Part shown: piece by piece, positions 1 through 10,932 of the stretch
How positions within the stretch are numbered: position 1 is the stretch's first letter
How the letters are laid out: the number at the start of each line of letters is the position of its first letter
Origin: Gnetum montanum
Taxonomy: Eukaryota; Streptophyta; Gnetopsida; Gnetales; Gnetaceae
Assembly: GCA_015680685.1 (NCBI GenBank)
Contig: MNCI01013584.1
Span: forward strand, 880,771-944,770
Direction: 5' to 3'
Length of the DNA: 64,000 nt
The notes under the pieces: generated by a model
What the model saw: the letters and a program-made list of their open reading frames with translations, nothing else
Told to the model about the DNA's origin: nothing
Database searches by the model: none
Made by a program: the position numbers and the translations under genes

Positions 1-780
1 AACCTTTACAATTTTTGAGCTCTACTTAAAGTGTTTTCTCATTAGAAAAACACTTAATCCCACAAGGTTCCAACAAGCTTAAAATATAATTTTAAAAATC
101 TCACAACCTTTACAAAGACGTGAGCTTCTCATGGAGTTTTTCCTCATTGCAAAAGCACTCAATCCCAAAAAATCTTGACAAGCTCATAAGATGCCTTCTT
201 GCAAGAAGCACATCAATCCTATATGGCTAAAAAGAGAGAAAAGGGATCAAGGACAAAATGTAACTAACTTTACAAGTTTCTTTCTTGAAGCTCTTACTAC
301 ATAAAATAACTCACAATACATATACAATTAAAGAACAAAACAAATTCACTTGATGTACACAAAGAATATTCCAATGAATAGTGCTTGTATGTGCTTGTCT
401 TTATCTAAGAATTCCACTTCATTTTATAGACTTTTACTTTTCAAATCCTCCTTGGAATTCATGTAATGGTTAGGAAATGGCTAGTTGGGATGTCCCATTC
501 AAGCTTGGAACATCTATTTAAAAACAACTCTCTTGTAAGTGGAATGTTTCACTAAACATTGGGATGTCCTAGCTAGGATGTCCCAATAACAATTGGAACA
601 TCTACTCTTTTCTTAATATGTCTAGCCTAAAACTAGGTCTTTATCTCTGGGATGCTTACCGACCTTTTGGGACATCCAAGTAGATACTGAAACTTCTTCA
701 TTTGTAATGTAGACGTCATGTATCCTTTTAATCTTTCATCTTGGTTGAAAATTCTTGTCATCTCAACATAGCTCTTATTT
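1..780. repeat. Diverged repeat fragment, LTR-like, related to 25.6-26.2 kb
   Basis: No coding capacity is visible. The stretch from about 60 to 430 aligns by eye with about 25780-26150: both carry a segment reading CACAACCTTTACAA, then GATGCCTTC followed by AAGAAGCACATCAA, then a short A/G-rich tract. Positions 480-690 repeat the short motif GGGATGTCC and its complement several times. This is probably part of an LTR or leader of a retroelement truncated by the window edge. The family is not recognised and the true ends are not visible. Confidence 0.5.
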
Positions 781-1399
781 TGGTATCATGAAGCTCTTCT
801 TTCAATCATCATGAAGCCCTTGTCTTTACACCAACAAGCTCTTGTCCCAATCTTGTCATCTTGTTCTTTCTTAGCCCTACAAGACCACAAGTACATTTTT
901 CACATTATCCATTTCCTAAGATTTTGGCATGCCAAAAGATCAATAGAAAGAACCATTAAATTTCATAACTACAAGAATTGGAAAGATTATTAAACCCAAA
1001 CCTTAGAAAAAAATGTTACTTTTGAGGACCAAGTTGAAGAGGTACAATTAGAAGAGAAACCACCTAAGAAAGATAAATCACCTACAGAAGTAGAGGGGAC
1101 GATTAGAAAAGAAATGGAAGAAAAAATAAGAAATAAACCATCAACATCTCATACATCACCTTTAACTAAGAATATAACCATACCACTATTCCTAAAGAGA
1201 TTGAAGGAATATTTTCCAACTAAAGCACACATTGAAAAAATGTATAGAAAATTATACATGCATATTCCACTTAAGAGACCATAAAAGATATACCACTTTA
1301 TGAAAAATAATTAAGAGAATTATGCACAAAACAAAGAAAAAATAAAATACCAAGAAAAGTATATTTTGTAGATAGTCTCTCACAATTAATATAAATCAC

Positions 1400-1765
1400 A
1401 AAATTCCAAGGTATCAAGATCTAGGATTCTTGATCATTCCTATAATAATCAAAGGCAAGGGAATCAAAAATACCCTATTTGATTTAGGTGCTAGTATCAA
1501 CATTATGCAACATGAAATGGTTGAGGCATTAGACTTACAGAACATTAAGAAAGTAAACACGTTAATCTCTTTGGATGATGGCTCAACTATTGAACCTATA
1601 GGAATAGTGGAAAACTTAATGATGGAAGTAGAAAAAGGGAAATACCTAATAGATTTTATTATATTATAATTTAAGCATTCAAATTATTTTCCTATTATTC
1701 TAGGAAGACCTTGGCTAGCAACAGTTGATGCCATTATTCATTATAGGTCAAGGCAACTTTAATTA
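1400..1765 (+). pseudogene. Element A aspartic protease remnant
   Basis: An open stretch at 1430-1669 carries FDLGASINIM, the retropepsin active-site loop in the D-x-G-A-S form typical of plant gypsy elements, about 20 residues in. About 60 residues later, after a stop, the flap/second-half motif PIILGRPWLATVDA follows at about 1692-1735 in the same direction. In an active element this domain cleaves the Gag-Pol polyprotein inside the virus-like particle. The open stretch is too short for a complete protease and an in-frame stop separates the halves, so it is a remnant. Confidence 0.8.
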
Positions 1766-2349
1766 ATCTTTATCAATCTCATTTTTACACTTAATATATC
1801 TTATAAGGCAAGGTAGAATAGGCTAAAATAAGATATTAAGGAATCTAAAATGCTTTATTTAATAACAACTTCAACTATGGTTAAAGATAGGAAAACTTTA
1901 GCTCTTAATAATTTTGATGAAGGATCTTTAGACTCTTCCATAGAGAAACAACAAAATATCTTAGACTAGATCTTAAACTTAGGATCAGGAATTATTGAAG
2001 ATAATATAAATCAACCAACTACCAAGTCTTTTCAACTTAAGAAATTACCAAACAACCTTATATATATTTTCCTTTATGAAAATAAGTCATTGATAATAAA
2101 CACTTAATTAATAATTAATCAAGAGAATAAACTAATGAAAATATTAAAAATGAAATCCAAGACATTTGCATGAATTTATGAAGACCTCCATCATGGGATC
2201 TCATATTACATACTTCAACATCACATATACCTACACGACAATGTCAAATGAGTTAGAATTCCTCCTAGGAGAATCGATTCAACTCTTAAACAAATAAATT
2301 TCTATATTTTGGAAGGAATATATTATATATCCAATATCTAATAATGAAT

Positions 2350-2800
2350 GAATTTGTCCCATAATAGTGGTGCCTAAAAAGGGAGGTAAATGGAGAGTTT
2401 GTGTGAAATATAGAAAACTTAATCAAAATATTTAAAAAGACCTTTTTCGTCTACCTTACATAGAAAAAATATTAGAAAGATTAGAAGGGCATGAATAATA
2501 TAGCTTTCTAGATGGGTTTAGTAGCTACAATCAGGTGGTGATTATCTCAAAGGATCAACCTAAAAAAACTTTTACTTGTTTATATGGTACCTTTTCCTAT
2601 TGAAGAATATCTTTTAGTCTTTGTAATGCACCTACTATCTTTTAAAGGGATATGATATCTATTTTCTTCGACATGTTAGAGGAATATATCAAAGTATTTA
2701 TGGATGACTTTTCTTTGTATACAGATGCTTATGGCCAAACATTAGAACGATTACAGCATGTCTTAGATTCATGCATATGAAAAAAACTTAAAATTAAGTT
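2350..2800 (+). pseudogene. Element A reverse transcriptase remnant
   Basis: Fragments in one direction give VVPKKGGKWRVCVKYRKLN at about 2367-2423, then LDGFSSYNQ, and the catalytic box FMDDFSLY at about 2697-2720. These correspond to RT palm blocks of Ty3/gypsy elements; the two aspartates of the YxDD-equivalent box are kept. Several TAA and TAG codons interrupt the frame, for example near 2431 and 2499. In an intact copy this enzyme makes cDNA from the element RNA in the virus-like particle. Inactive here. Confidence 0.85.
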
Positions 2801-3420
2801 GGGAAAAGAGCCATTTAATGGTAACAATTTGTGTACTTTTAGGACACATAATTTATAAATAAGGAATTAAAATAGATGGAGAAAAATTTAGGTAATTTCT
2901 ACACTTACAGCTCCAACAAATTTAAGAACACTTAGATCCTTCTTAGGTCATGTTGTGTATTATAGGAGGTTTATTAAAAATTGTTCAAAAATTTCCAAAC
3001 TTCTTTCTAAACTCTTAGAAAAGGATGTTTCTTTTATATGAAATAGTGAGTGCCAAAAATATTTTACAAAACTTAAAGAAAAAGTAACATCATCCCTAGT
3101 ACTTAATTCACCTAATTGGGATTTTCCTTTCAACTTAATGTGTGATGCTAGTGACATAGAAATAGTAGTAGTTTTAGGTCAATACATAGAAAATAAACCT
3201 AGGGTAATTTACTATGTTTTCAAAAGCTTATATCAAGCTTAAGTAAATTACACAACCATGGAAAAAGTACTCCTAGCTATTGTACATGCTCTAGATAAAT
3301 TAGGCATTATCTAATATATTATAAAACTAGGGTATAAACTAATCATTCAACCATCAAGTTTCTAGCCAACAAAAAAATAGAAAATGATTGAATTATGAGA
3401 TAGTGTCTCTTACTTTAGGA
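2800..3420 (+). pseudogene. Element A RT thumb and RNase H remnant
   Basis: After the palm, LRTLRSFLGHVVYYRRFI (about 2920-2975) is the classic RT thumb/connection block. It is followed by a long open stretch to LMCDASDIEIVVVLGQ at about 3135-3180, the first catalytic aspartate segment of RNase H (usual form DASD/DASG). NYTTMEKVLLAIVHAL at about 3245-3295 supplies the glutamate segment. A stop falls just before NYTT. The order and spacing match RNase H of Ty3/gypsy pol, which removes the RNA template during reverse transcription. Later positions decay beyond recognition by about 3420. Confidence 0.8.
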
Positions 3421-3819
3421 ATTTACCATAGAAATACTTGACAAAAGGAGTAGATGAAATTTTGTGGCAAGTCTAGACTAGAAACTTTAGAATAAAATAG
3501 GATGAAAGGAACATTTAGCAATAAATTTCTAGATGACTAATTCTTTCTAGTTAAAAAGGGCCCATGTTTTGCAAATATCACAAACTATTCAGCCATAATG
3601 GAAACACCAACCTAATGAAGTCAATAGGGAAAGAACTCTTTTCTAAAAGGATTCTTAAGATACATTTGAAATGAACCTCACCTTTATCGTATAAGTAGAG
3701 ATAACTAGCTAGAAGGTGTGTTATAAAAAGCGAACAAAAAGAAATCCTTCAAATGTGTCAAAATGACCTCAAGGAACGTAATTTTGATAGCTATAGAAAA
3801 TCCTTAAAAATTTACAATG

Positions 3820-4730
3820 TAGGTTCTATTGGCCTACTATTTTTAAGGATGCACACACTTATGTCAAGGATGCAATAAGTATCAATGATTAGGGCCAATG
3901 TCAAAAAGACACGAAATGTTTACTCAACCCCATTTTAATAATAGAACCTTTTGATGTATGGGTAATAAATTTTCTAGGATCATTCCCTCCTTAAAATGGC
4001 TATCCACACATCCTATTATATATTTATTATGTAATAAAATGAATGAAATCTAAGGCTACTCCAACAAATAATGTCAAGGTAGTTATAGCATTTCTTAGAG
4101 AACATATTTTAACACAATTTGAAACTCCAAGTGCACTCATTAGTAATTAAGGAACTTATTTCATAGAAAAGATAATGGAAAATTTTCTTAAAAACTATGG
4201 AATTCAACATAAGATAACAATTGCATACCATTCTCAAACTAATGTCCAAGTTGAAAATAATAATAGAATCATCCTAAAACTTTTAACTAAAACTATTTGT
4301 GCTAAAATGAAGGATTAGCCTAGGAAATTACAAGATGTTTTTTGGACCTATAGGATTACCTATAAACCAAACTTAGGTTATTCATCCTACTAGTTGGTTT
4401 ATGGCAAACAATGTATGTTGTAGAAATAAAATACCAATCTTTCATATTAACACATTACTTAAGTTTTGATGAAGAACTCAATCTAAATCATAGGATGATC
4501 CAAATTTATGAACTTAATGAATTACAAAAGCATGCACTTGTTAAGAAAAGAATAATAAAGACACAAATGAAGCATATTCATGATAACAATCTACTCAATA
4601 AGAATTTTTTGAAAGGAGATAAAGTCTTTCTTTACAACATGAGACTACACAAATTCCTAGGATAATTGATAGCTTAGTGGAAAGGTCTATATCTAGTATT
4701 ATAATGTTAGTGTCTTAATTTCACATATTG
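3820..4730 (+). pseudogene. Element A integrase remnant
   Basis: Recognisable in shifting frames. A zinc-finger end reads WPTIFKDAHTYVKGCNKY at about 3829-3885, and a DDE core shows FDVWVINFLGSFPP near 3950 and AYHSQTNVQVENNN near 4225. A well-kept tail lies at 4411-4665 with LNELQKHALVKKR and GDKVFLYNMRLHKFLG. The QTN-x-QVE block is the usual integrase signature before the catalytic glutamate. No chromodomain follows, which fits Athila/Tat rather than chromoviruses. The enzyme would insert cDNA into the chromosome; this copy is disabled by stops and indels. Confidence 0.85.
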
Positions 4731-4800
4731 AAGACCTTTCTAACTCATTTCTAGTCAATGATCAAAGACTTAAACACTACCATTAACATCAAATAAATGA

Positions 4801-5324
4801 GCCAAGAGACAATAAGTTAGTAGAATTAAGTGATGTCACTTAACAAACTAGAACAACAACTAATCATATTAGTTAATTAGAGGTTAAAATGATTAAAGAG
4901 ACTACTAGTGTACATAATTTCACATCTTATTTAATAATATGAAAATAAATAAAATAAAAGTAACTAACTCTTACCTTGAAAAATAGAGAGCATAATAGAA
5001 AATTCTATTGTTATTTGGAACTATAAAGAATTTAGTAGCATCATGTCTAAAATGTAAGGGAGAAGGAAAGATTCCCTTAGCTTGAGATAGGTAGGTTGAA
5101 ACCTAAGGGTGAACCTTATGATACTAAAATAAAAATTAAACCAATAAAAATGAATTATGATATTTTCCTAGTTGATATAATACCTTTTATTATCTCCTAA
5201 AGATAATGTTTCCTTGGTTTCAAGTTTTTATAGCTAAGAAGGTAAAATAACTGAGTATAGGTTGATGTTCATAATTATAAGATATACATTGGCTACTTAC
5301 TATGGATAATTAATGTGGAAACTA
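4801..5324. other. Unassigned AT-rich spacer between elements A and B
   Basis: AT-rich sequence with no ORF of note and no repeat that I could match elsewhere in the window. It probably contains the decayed 3' end of element A, whose PPT and LTR I could not locate. Confidence 0.4.
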
Positions 5325-5829
5325 TGACATCTTGTTCTCAAATGTTGTAAAAATATGATTGCTTAATTTACTGCATTCATTGTTTAGTTAGATAATATAA
5401 TGAAAACATCATAAATACTTGATAAATGAATTAATTGGTAAATAAATAATTGGTATTGTAGAATTAAAAAGAGGAAAAAAAAAGTTTTATTAATAGGAGT
5501 GAGTACAGTAATGCCCTTTGGGTTATCTTCCTATGCCACTTAATCCTTAGAGGCAATCCATCACTTCCACCATGGTTAGGCTATCTAGCCAAATAGGTGA
5601 TCAATCCCTTCTTTTCCCACTTCACCTAGCTCCCATCACTTTCCTATTCTAGCTCTGCAACTCCATGCCAATATGACCTCTAAACCCAACCTTAAATGAC
5701 ATAGGTCAAATCCTTTCCCAAGGGATACATGAATAATCATAAATCCTCATAATGAGGTGCCCCTTCATTTGATGGTTAATTAAATTGTTTCAAATTGTTT
5801 ACATCCTTAACAAGGGATGGGACATTACA
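5325..5829 (-). repeat. Element B 3' LTR
   Basis: Starts TGACATC and ends ATTACA on the plus strand, that is TGTAATGTCCC...GATGTCA in element sense, with canonical TG/CA ends. It pairs with 13345-13851. A central block around 5545-5610 (GGCAATCCA, then CCACCATGGTTAGGC) is shared with the C-family LTRs at 20058, 22373 and 36171, showing common ancestry. Confidence 0.92.
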
Positions 5830-5843
5830 ATCTACCCCACTTA
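5830..5843 (-). other. Element B polypurine tract
   Basis: On the minus strand this reads TAAGTGGGGTAGAT and directly abuts the LTR start TGTAATG. The GGGGTAGA form is a usual plant Ty3/gypsy plus-strand primer. Its position confirms the minus orientation of the element. Confidence 0.8.
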
Positions 5844-6029
5844 GACATTTAGCTCATCCTCGAGTGCTTCCTCTATATCCAGCTACTCAGCTATTGCTTC
5901 TTCATTATGCTGCTTAGCTTCAGTTCCTTTATTTGCCTCATTATCATCTATACAAATAGAAGATCAGAAATTATGAAACATAATTTATTACATCCATAAT
6001 AAATACAATTTATCATTCAATATCATAAT

Positions 6030-6560
6030 GATCAAAACGTTGGGGGTGAGTATTAAAAATAAACTTCCTATTTTCCTAAGTCTGCTGATCATAATTTAAC
6101 CATTGAACAAGTCCTTCATTGATAGTTTTATTTTGTAATTTCTTACTTTGTTGGTTCTTAATTGCAATGGGTATAACTTCAAAGCTAGTGTTAGATCAAA
6201 ATGGCAATGTATTCCAATCTAGCACATATGGTACATCATTTTCATGAAATTTATTTAGCAAGCTTACATGGAAAATCGAATGAATTGTTAAGGTTGCTGA
6301 AAGATTTAACCGATATGCTACTTCACTGATTATTTCAAAGATTTCAAAAGGTCCACAATATCTGGATGCAATTTAGTATATTTTCCAAGTTTAAGAGAAC
6401 TTTTGATAGGTTTTACTCTTATTAGTACTTGATCTCCTACTTGGAATTATTTTTTAAGTTGATGTTGATCTGCATATCCTTTATATTTATCTTGGGCATC
6501 TTGTAAATTTTTTTTTAATTCTTGTGACAATGTTTTCCATTATTTTCATTTCTTCTTCCC
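6030..6560 (-). pseudogene. Element B integrase C-terminal and chromodomain-like region
   Basis: On the minus strand the order is FQVGDQVLIRVKPIK near 6390-6435 (the GPY/F-like module before a chromodomain), then a stretch resembling the usual PxYVGPFEI block in a shifted frame. About 6100 reads NEGLVQWLNYDQQTWEN, which matches the W-x-x-Y...TWE pattern of a chromodomain, normally VKWKGY...ATWE. Chromodomains direct integration to particular chromatin in chromoviruses. Frame changes and stops are frequent, so this is inferred from short blocks. Confidence 0.65.
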
Positions 6561-6689
6561 TCCATTCTATTCTTAAGGTTGGATATGCCTAGGTTAGTGG
6601 TGTATGATAATTACATCCATACACTACTTTGAATAGTGTTTGATGTATGGAACCTTGATAATTATTATTATAGAAAATTTCTGCCAGGT

Positions 6690-7270
6690 GCAAATGATTC
6701 TACCATGTTTTTGATCTACTCGCAACATAGCTCTACTAAATTACCACCCTAATATTCTATTCACATGTTCAATTTTCCCATCAATCTTAGGGTGGTAAGC
6801 TCTACTAAATTTCAACTGGGTTCCAAGCTCTCTGAAGAAATTTTTCTAGAATTCAAATATGAACTTGGGATCTTGATTCAAGATAATAGATTTTGAACAA
6901 TCATGCAATTGAAATACTTCACATACAAATTTTTGAGTTACTTCTTCTGCTATGTTTGTAGATTTCAAAGCTATAAAATGTATCATCTTTAATAGATGAC
7001 CAACCACTACCAAAATTGAGTCATTTTCATTTTTGGTTATTGGAAATCCCACAATGAAATCCATGGTGACATCTTCCCTTTTCCAGGTTGGGACTTCCAT
7101 AGGTTGTAATAACCCATTAGGTTTTCTTTGTTTAGCTTTTATTCTTTGGAATGTTGGACAATTTTTAATGTACGAAGACACATCATTCTTCATTCCAAGT
7201 CAAAAATAAGATTTGTGTATCATCATATAAGTCTTAATATAACCTAGGTGTCCTATGTATGATACTTCAT
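6690..7270 (-). pseudogene. Element B integrase core remnant
   Basis: A 115-codon open stretch at 6846-7193 includes CPTFQRIKAKQRKPNGLL (zinc-finger end and linker), WKREDVTMDFIVGFP (first catalytic aspartate segment) and a ValValGly-x-Leu block where active copies read VVVDRLTK. In this copy the aspartate of VVDRLTK is replaced by glycine. Further left AYHPKIDGKIEHVN (about 6770) corresponds to the usual HPQTDGQTERVN segment. Chromovirus-type integrase, inactive through stops and substitutions. Confidence 0.88.
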
Positions 7271-7479
7271 GTGCTTCACACAACAACCTTAGTCTTAAAT
7301 TTCCTTCTTATATGCACACTCTTTTTCCTTTCATCAATAAACCATTAGAGGTGTGTTAATACTGAGGCTTAGAGGAAATATTGGTTAAAATATTCTTGAA
7401 ATAAGGATCTTATTTTATTTCTTTCTTGATTTCTTCTTCCATAGGGGTCGTTACCACACCTATCATTAAGTTCCACATT

Positions 7480-7840
7480 CAACTAAGGGCATTGGTTACC
7501 ACATTTTTTTTACTGGGGATATATTTGATTTCAAAATCATATTCAGCCAATAATTCTATCTAATGCCTTTGATGAGTATTCAAAATAGGCTATCTCTACA
7601 AATATTCTAAAATTTTATGATCCATTTTTAGTAAAAACATTTTCCACAAAGATAATGTTTCCAAACATTCAAAGCATGAATATTTTTAGTAAGTCTAAAT
7701 CATGGGTTGAGTAATTTACCTTAGCTCCTCATAATTTATGAGATTCATAGCATACCACTTTATCTTCTTATGAAAGAACTACACCAATTCCTATTCCACA
7801 AGCATTCGTGAATACTTCAAATGGTAATTCTTCATCCAAA
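7480..7840 (-). pseudogene. Element B RNase H remnant
   Basis: On the minus strand FEVFTNACGIGIGVVLS (about 7780-7828) is the first RNase H block, with the catalytic aspartate of the usual FTDASG replaced by asparagine. CYESHKL and NYSTHDLDLL follow, then EYDFEIKYIPSKKNVVTNALS near 7505-7560 is read in pieces as the domain end. The order is correct for Ty3/gypsy pol. In an active copy the domain degrades template RNA; here stops and the D-to-N change indicate loss of function. Confidence 0.85.
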
Positions 7841-7949
7841 GTTCTCAAAATAGGTGTTGTTATAAGTAGCACCTTTAATCTGAGGAAAGCTTCCCTGAAT
7901 TTTTCATCAAACTTAAACACATGCTTCTCTTATAAAAGGTCAGTCAATA

Positions 7950-8630
7950 GGACTACCAAGGTAGAATAATCTTTAATGAAATTTCAATAAAAACTAGTTG
8001 AACCCAAGAAGCTATGAATCACTGTAACATCTTTTAATTTAGACTAGTCCCTAATCACACTAATTTTTGCTAGATCTACTTGCAATCCTTTCTTAGAAAC
8101 TATATGACCCAAGTATGAAAATTATTTCTTAAAGAGTTCACATTCCCTCAATTTATCTTTTAACCAATGCTCTTTAAGAATTTCCATTGTAATTTTTAAA
8201 TTTTTGACATGTTCTTCTCTTGACTTAGAATAAACAAAGTATATCATCCATAAATACTATAATAATTTGGTCAAGACATTCATGAAAAATATTATTCATT
8301 AATTCCATGAATGTTGTAGGTGCATTAGTTAATCCAAATAGCATTACAACAAATTTGTATAATCCATACTTGGTTCTAAAAGCACTTTTCTTAATATCTT
8401 TCTCCTTGATCCTTATTTGTTGATAACCTAATTTTAAATCAATCTTTGAAAAATAACATGCACCCATAAGTTGATCAAAAAAATCATCGATCCTAGGCAA
8501 AGGATAAGTATTTTTAATCTCCACTTTATTCAATGCTCTATAATCAATGCATAGTCTTAGTGTACATCTTTCTCTTTAATGAATAAGACTAGTGCACGCC
8601 AATGTGATACCCTAGGTCAAAATTTCCCTT
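7950..8630 (-). pseudogene. Element B reverse transcriptase remnant
   Basis: The open stretch at 8225-8533 (102 codons) is well preserved. It has [15 protein letters not shown], then [16 protein letters not shown] with the first catalytic aspartate in [17 protein letters not shown], and [12 protein letters not shown] with the double aspartate of the YxDD box. These are the standard palm and finger blocks of chromovirus RT. Sequence on both sides (thumb toward 7950, N-terminal blocks toward 8630) is readable only in pieces. Confidence 0.92.
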
Positions 8631-8965
8631 CTTCCAATAATTGGTCTAATTGTACTTTTAATTCTCTTAATTTAGAAGTATAAAATCTATAAGGGCCATT
8701 TGAAATAGGTTGTATACTGGGAAAAATATTAATAACATGCTCAATGGTTCTTTTTGGAGGTAGTTCTTTTGGAATCTCAATATCTAAAGATCTCTACGGT
8801 TGGCTTTCTTTGACAACCAACATCGTAGAATCATTTTTGACTAATCCTTTAGCTTGATTAATGATTATCATATGAATTTTCCTTGCTATTCCTACCCCCC
8901 TTAGAACCCTAACTTTGTCAATGGTTGGAACTTTTAAAATACAAGTTTCAAAGAGTGTAGTAATA

Positions 8966-9460
8966 TCAATTTTTTTGCAAGAAAGGAATTCCTAAAATTG
9001 CATCAACATCGCCTAGTACAAATTCAAAGAATTCATCAATGAAAGGCATGTTTTGCAAAGTAATGTTAATTTCTCCATACCTAGTATGCTTACTCATGGT
9101 CATTCCATCTGCTAGTTCAATCTTAATAATTTTCTTGGAAGGTAAACTTAATTTCAATAAATTAATTAACTTTGGAGAAATAAAGTTATCACTAGCACCA
9201 CTATTGATCAAAAATTTGATTTTTTTACCTTGAATTAAACCTTCAAAAATTAATAAATAAAATTGAAATTTATGCAAACCTAATTTAGTGGATGTAGATA
9301 TCTTCTTCACGGCTTTGGTGGTAGTTGGAATTTTCCCTTTGTTCATGTTTGGGTTGGGTTTTGGATTCTTGATTTGGTTGGTCCTTTGTATTTTTTTCTC
9401 ATAACTTTGGGAAGTCTCATTTGAAATCATCTTCACCAAAAACAAAACATCTTGATCCAT
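8966..9460 (-). pseudogene. Element B protease with gag-side linker
   Basis: A 164-codon open stretch, the longest uninterrupted one in the element. Residues about 1-65 are a basic, Asn/Lys/Thr-rich linker. The protease begins near residue 70 with FEGLIQGKKIKFLINSGASDNFIS, of which LINSGASDNFIS is the active-site loop (active copies have D-S-G-A-S; here Asn replaces the catalytic Asp). It ends in VLGDVDAILGIPFLQKN, the second-half motif (I-L-G-x-x-F/W-L). The retropepsin would process Gag-Pol. The N-for-D change would abolish catalysis. Confidence 0.9.
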
Positions 9461-9469
9461 ATCAACCCC

Positions 9470-9745
9470 TTTTAGTTGTTATCTCCTCTAACATTGATTA
9501 TGGAAAGGTAGTTTGTTGAAGAGTTTCATGTTGAAGGATAGCTCATATATAATTCAATTCTTCGTAATCCTTAGCAATTCTATATGCTTCATCAATGGTT
9601 GGAGGATTATGAGCTCATGTTTGGGGATGTAGTGGAAAATGTAGTCCATCAATGAATTTTGAAGCTAATTCTCCCTCATCCCAATGACCTAAATACTGAG
9701 AAAGGTTACATAATTCTAAACTACTTTGGGATCCCTGAAACCCTC
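9470..9745 (-). pseudogene. Element B gag C-terminal remnant
   Basis: Minus-strand blocks such as NQLQNSLMDYIFHYIP and LMKHIELLRITK resemble the end of the plant retrotransposon gag core, the F-x-x-GL and E-A-Y-x-x-A region. It lies in the correct place just before the linker and protease. The N-terminal half of gag is not recognisable: the sequence upstream passes into the heptapeptide repeat at 9748-9908. A CCHC zinc knuckle was not seen. Confidence 0.6.
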
Positions 9746-9747
9746 CT

Positions 9748-9908
9748 CTAGGCTAGCATGACCTATCTCAAGGTCCATGCAACCCTTTACTAGGCCTACA
9801 CAACCCATCTTAGGGTCTGCGTAGCCCATCACTAGGCCAGCATGGCCCATCTCAGGGCCTGCGTGGCCCATCACTGGGCTTGCATGGCCCCTTGACTAGG
9901 CTTGCATT
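9748..9908 (-). repeat. Tandem 21-bp/42-bp repeat encoding a heptapeptide near gag
   Basis: The plus strand repeats a 21-base unit (consensus close to GGCCTGCATGGCCCATCAC), best seen as pairs of 42 bases, for about seven units. It is locally GC-rich against an AT-rich background. Read on the minus strand, the sense of the element, the units are in frame and give a degenerate seven-residue repeat of the form G-H-A-G-P-x-M, with variants GYADPKM and GCVGLVK. The frame continues into the gag remnant. No function is claimed. Confidence 0.8.
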
Positions 9909-9932
9909 ACTTTTGCATGTGTTCAATGGAGA

Positions 9933-10086
9933 GGTGGTTTCTAATAGTGTACAAAAAGGTGGTTTGTGATGGCATGGGAGGTAGTTTATAGTGGCACCAT
10001 AGGTAGTTTATGATAGTGCAAGAGGCAGTTTATTGTAGCGTGGGAGGCAATTTATGATGGTGCTGGAGGTAATTTATGGTGGCAGC
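9933..10086. repeat. 22-bp minisatellite, about six degenerate units
   Basis: Units resemble GGTAGTTTATGATGGTGCAAGA. The first is about 25 bases; the next ones are spaced by 22 bases. Beyond it (10087-10365) the DNA remains low-complexity, rich in ATGGTG/GCATG words, and encodes only His/Ser/Thr/Pro-rich nonsense on the minus strand. A comparable low-complexity zone lies at 34790-35020 in element C. Confidence 0.75.
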
Positions 10087-10579
10087 TATAGGGCACTACA
10101 CAATAATGGGTGCATGGTGGTGAACAATGGGCATGTGATGATGAGTATTGGATGCATGATGATAGCAGTGGATGCATGGCAATGGGTGATGCGTGGATAG
10201 GTGTAGCATAGTAGTAGGCACTAGTGTAGTATGGTGACAAATGGTGGAAGGTTCAGGTGTGGTGTGGTGGAAGGAGGATGACATGGCATGAAAGCTTGCC
10301 CTTGGGGCTAGCCCTTTGCAATTGCAGCTAGTAGTAGGCCTGGTTATAGCTACCAACATAGCCAATCACAACTAGTAGAAAGATTGATCATGGCCCTACA
10401 AGGATTCAATTTTTTTTTATAATTTTAGCTATATATATATATAATACTCAATAATTTTTGGGGCTTAGAATTAAACCTGAGACCTTTGGTCCCCTTTTTT
10501 TTAATTTAAAATTTAAAATTTAAAAAATAAATTTTTTAAAAGAAATTAAGTTTAAAATTTTTAAAAATATACCTTTTTT

Positions 10580-10745
10580 TAATTTTAAATTGCACATAAC
10601 TAGAGAATTACGATATCTTTCAAATTGTAAGTTAGATTTTGATAAAATTGGTACCATTGAAATTGTCTCAAAGAGCATTTTGAGTTAAGCTAGAGATAAT
10701 TTCATTTTAGTGAACGTAAAAATCATAAAATTAGAAGAAGTAAAT
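10580..10745 (-). repeat. Conserved leader block shared by elements B and C
   Basis: This AT-rich stretch aligns by eye with 35330-35480. Both contain ACCATTG close to AATTG/AATCAACTCAA and GAG(C/T)A words in the same order, and both lie on the 5' side of gag within their elements. It supports B and C being members of one family. No ORF is present. An A/T homopolymer-rich zone (10490-10580) precedes it. Confidence 0.5.
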
Positions 10746-10932
10746 GTTAGCTTTATCAAATCTTTGATTAACTTAAGTTAAAACTTCCTTTTTACTTCCA
10801 CTGAGATTTTTACAATTGTGTTACAAATATGAGAAGAAGAAAAAAGGCTTTGCCCATCACAACTCAATATTAGTAGAAGATTGAAGGATTCTATCATTGG
10901 CTAAGCTTGAAGATTTTCTAACCATCTTTATC

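Larger units (their letters stand above)
1010..4800 (+). mobile_element. Element A: degenerate Ty3/gypsy pol, Athila-like (plus strand)
   Basis: A broken pol polyprotein in the order protease, RT, RNase H, integrase, the Ty3/gypsy order. The region before the protease (about 1020-1330) reads as the basic, proline-poor linker seen upstream of Athila protease. The C-terminal integrase tail with LNELQKHAL and GDKVFLYNMRL, and the RT motif FMDDFSLY, resemble the Athila/Tat (non-chromodomain) lineage. Many stops and frameshifts make it inactive. LTRs, PBS, gag and PPT were not found: the left part is replaced by the repeat at 1-780 and the right side decays before element B begins at 5325. Lineage assignment is by motif reading only. 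Confidence 0.8.

Noticed and set aside
9748-10086. Possible CRISPR-like array because of regular repeats
   Set aside because: Units are contiguous without spacers, degenerate, and lie in a plant retrotransposon.
10052-10365. Two overlapping minus-strand frames rich in His, Ser, Thr and Tyr
   Set aside because: They arise from low-complexity ATGGTG/GCATG repeats and have no domain or counterpart frame in element C.
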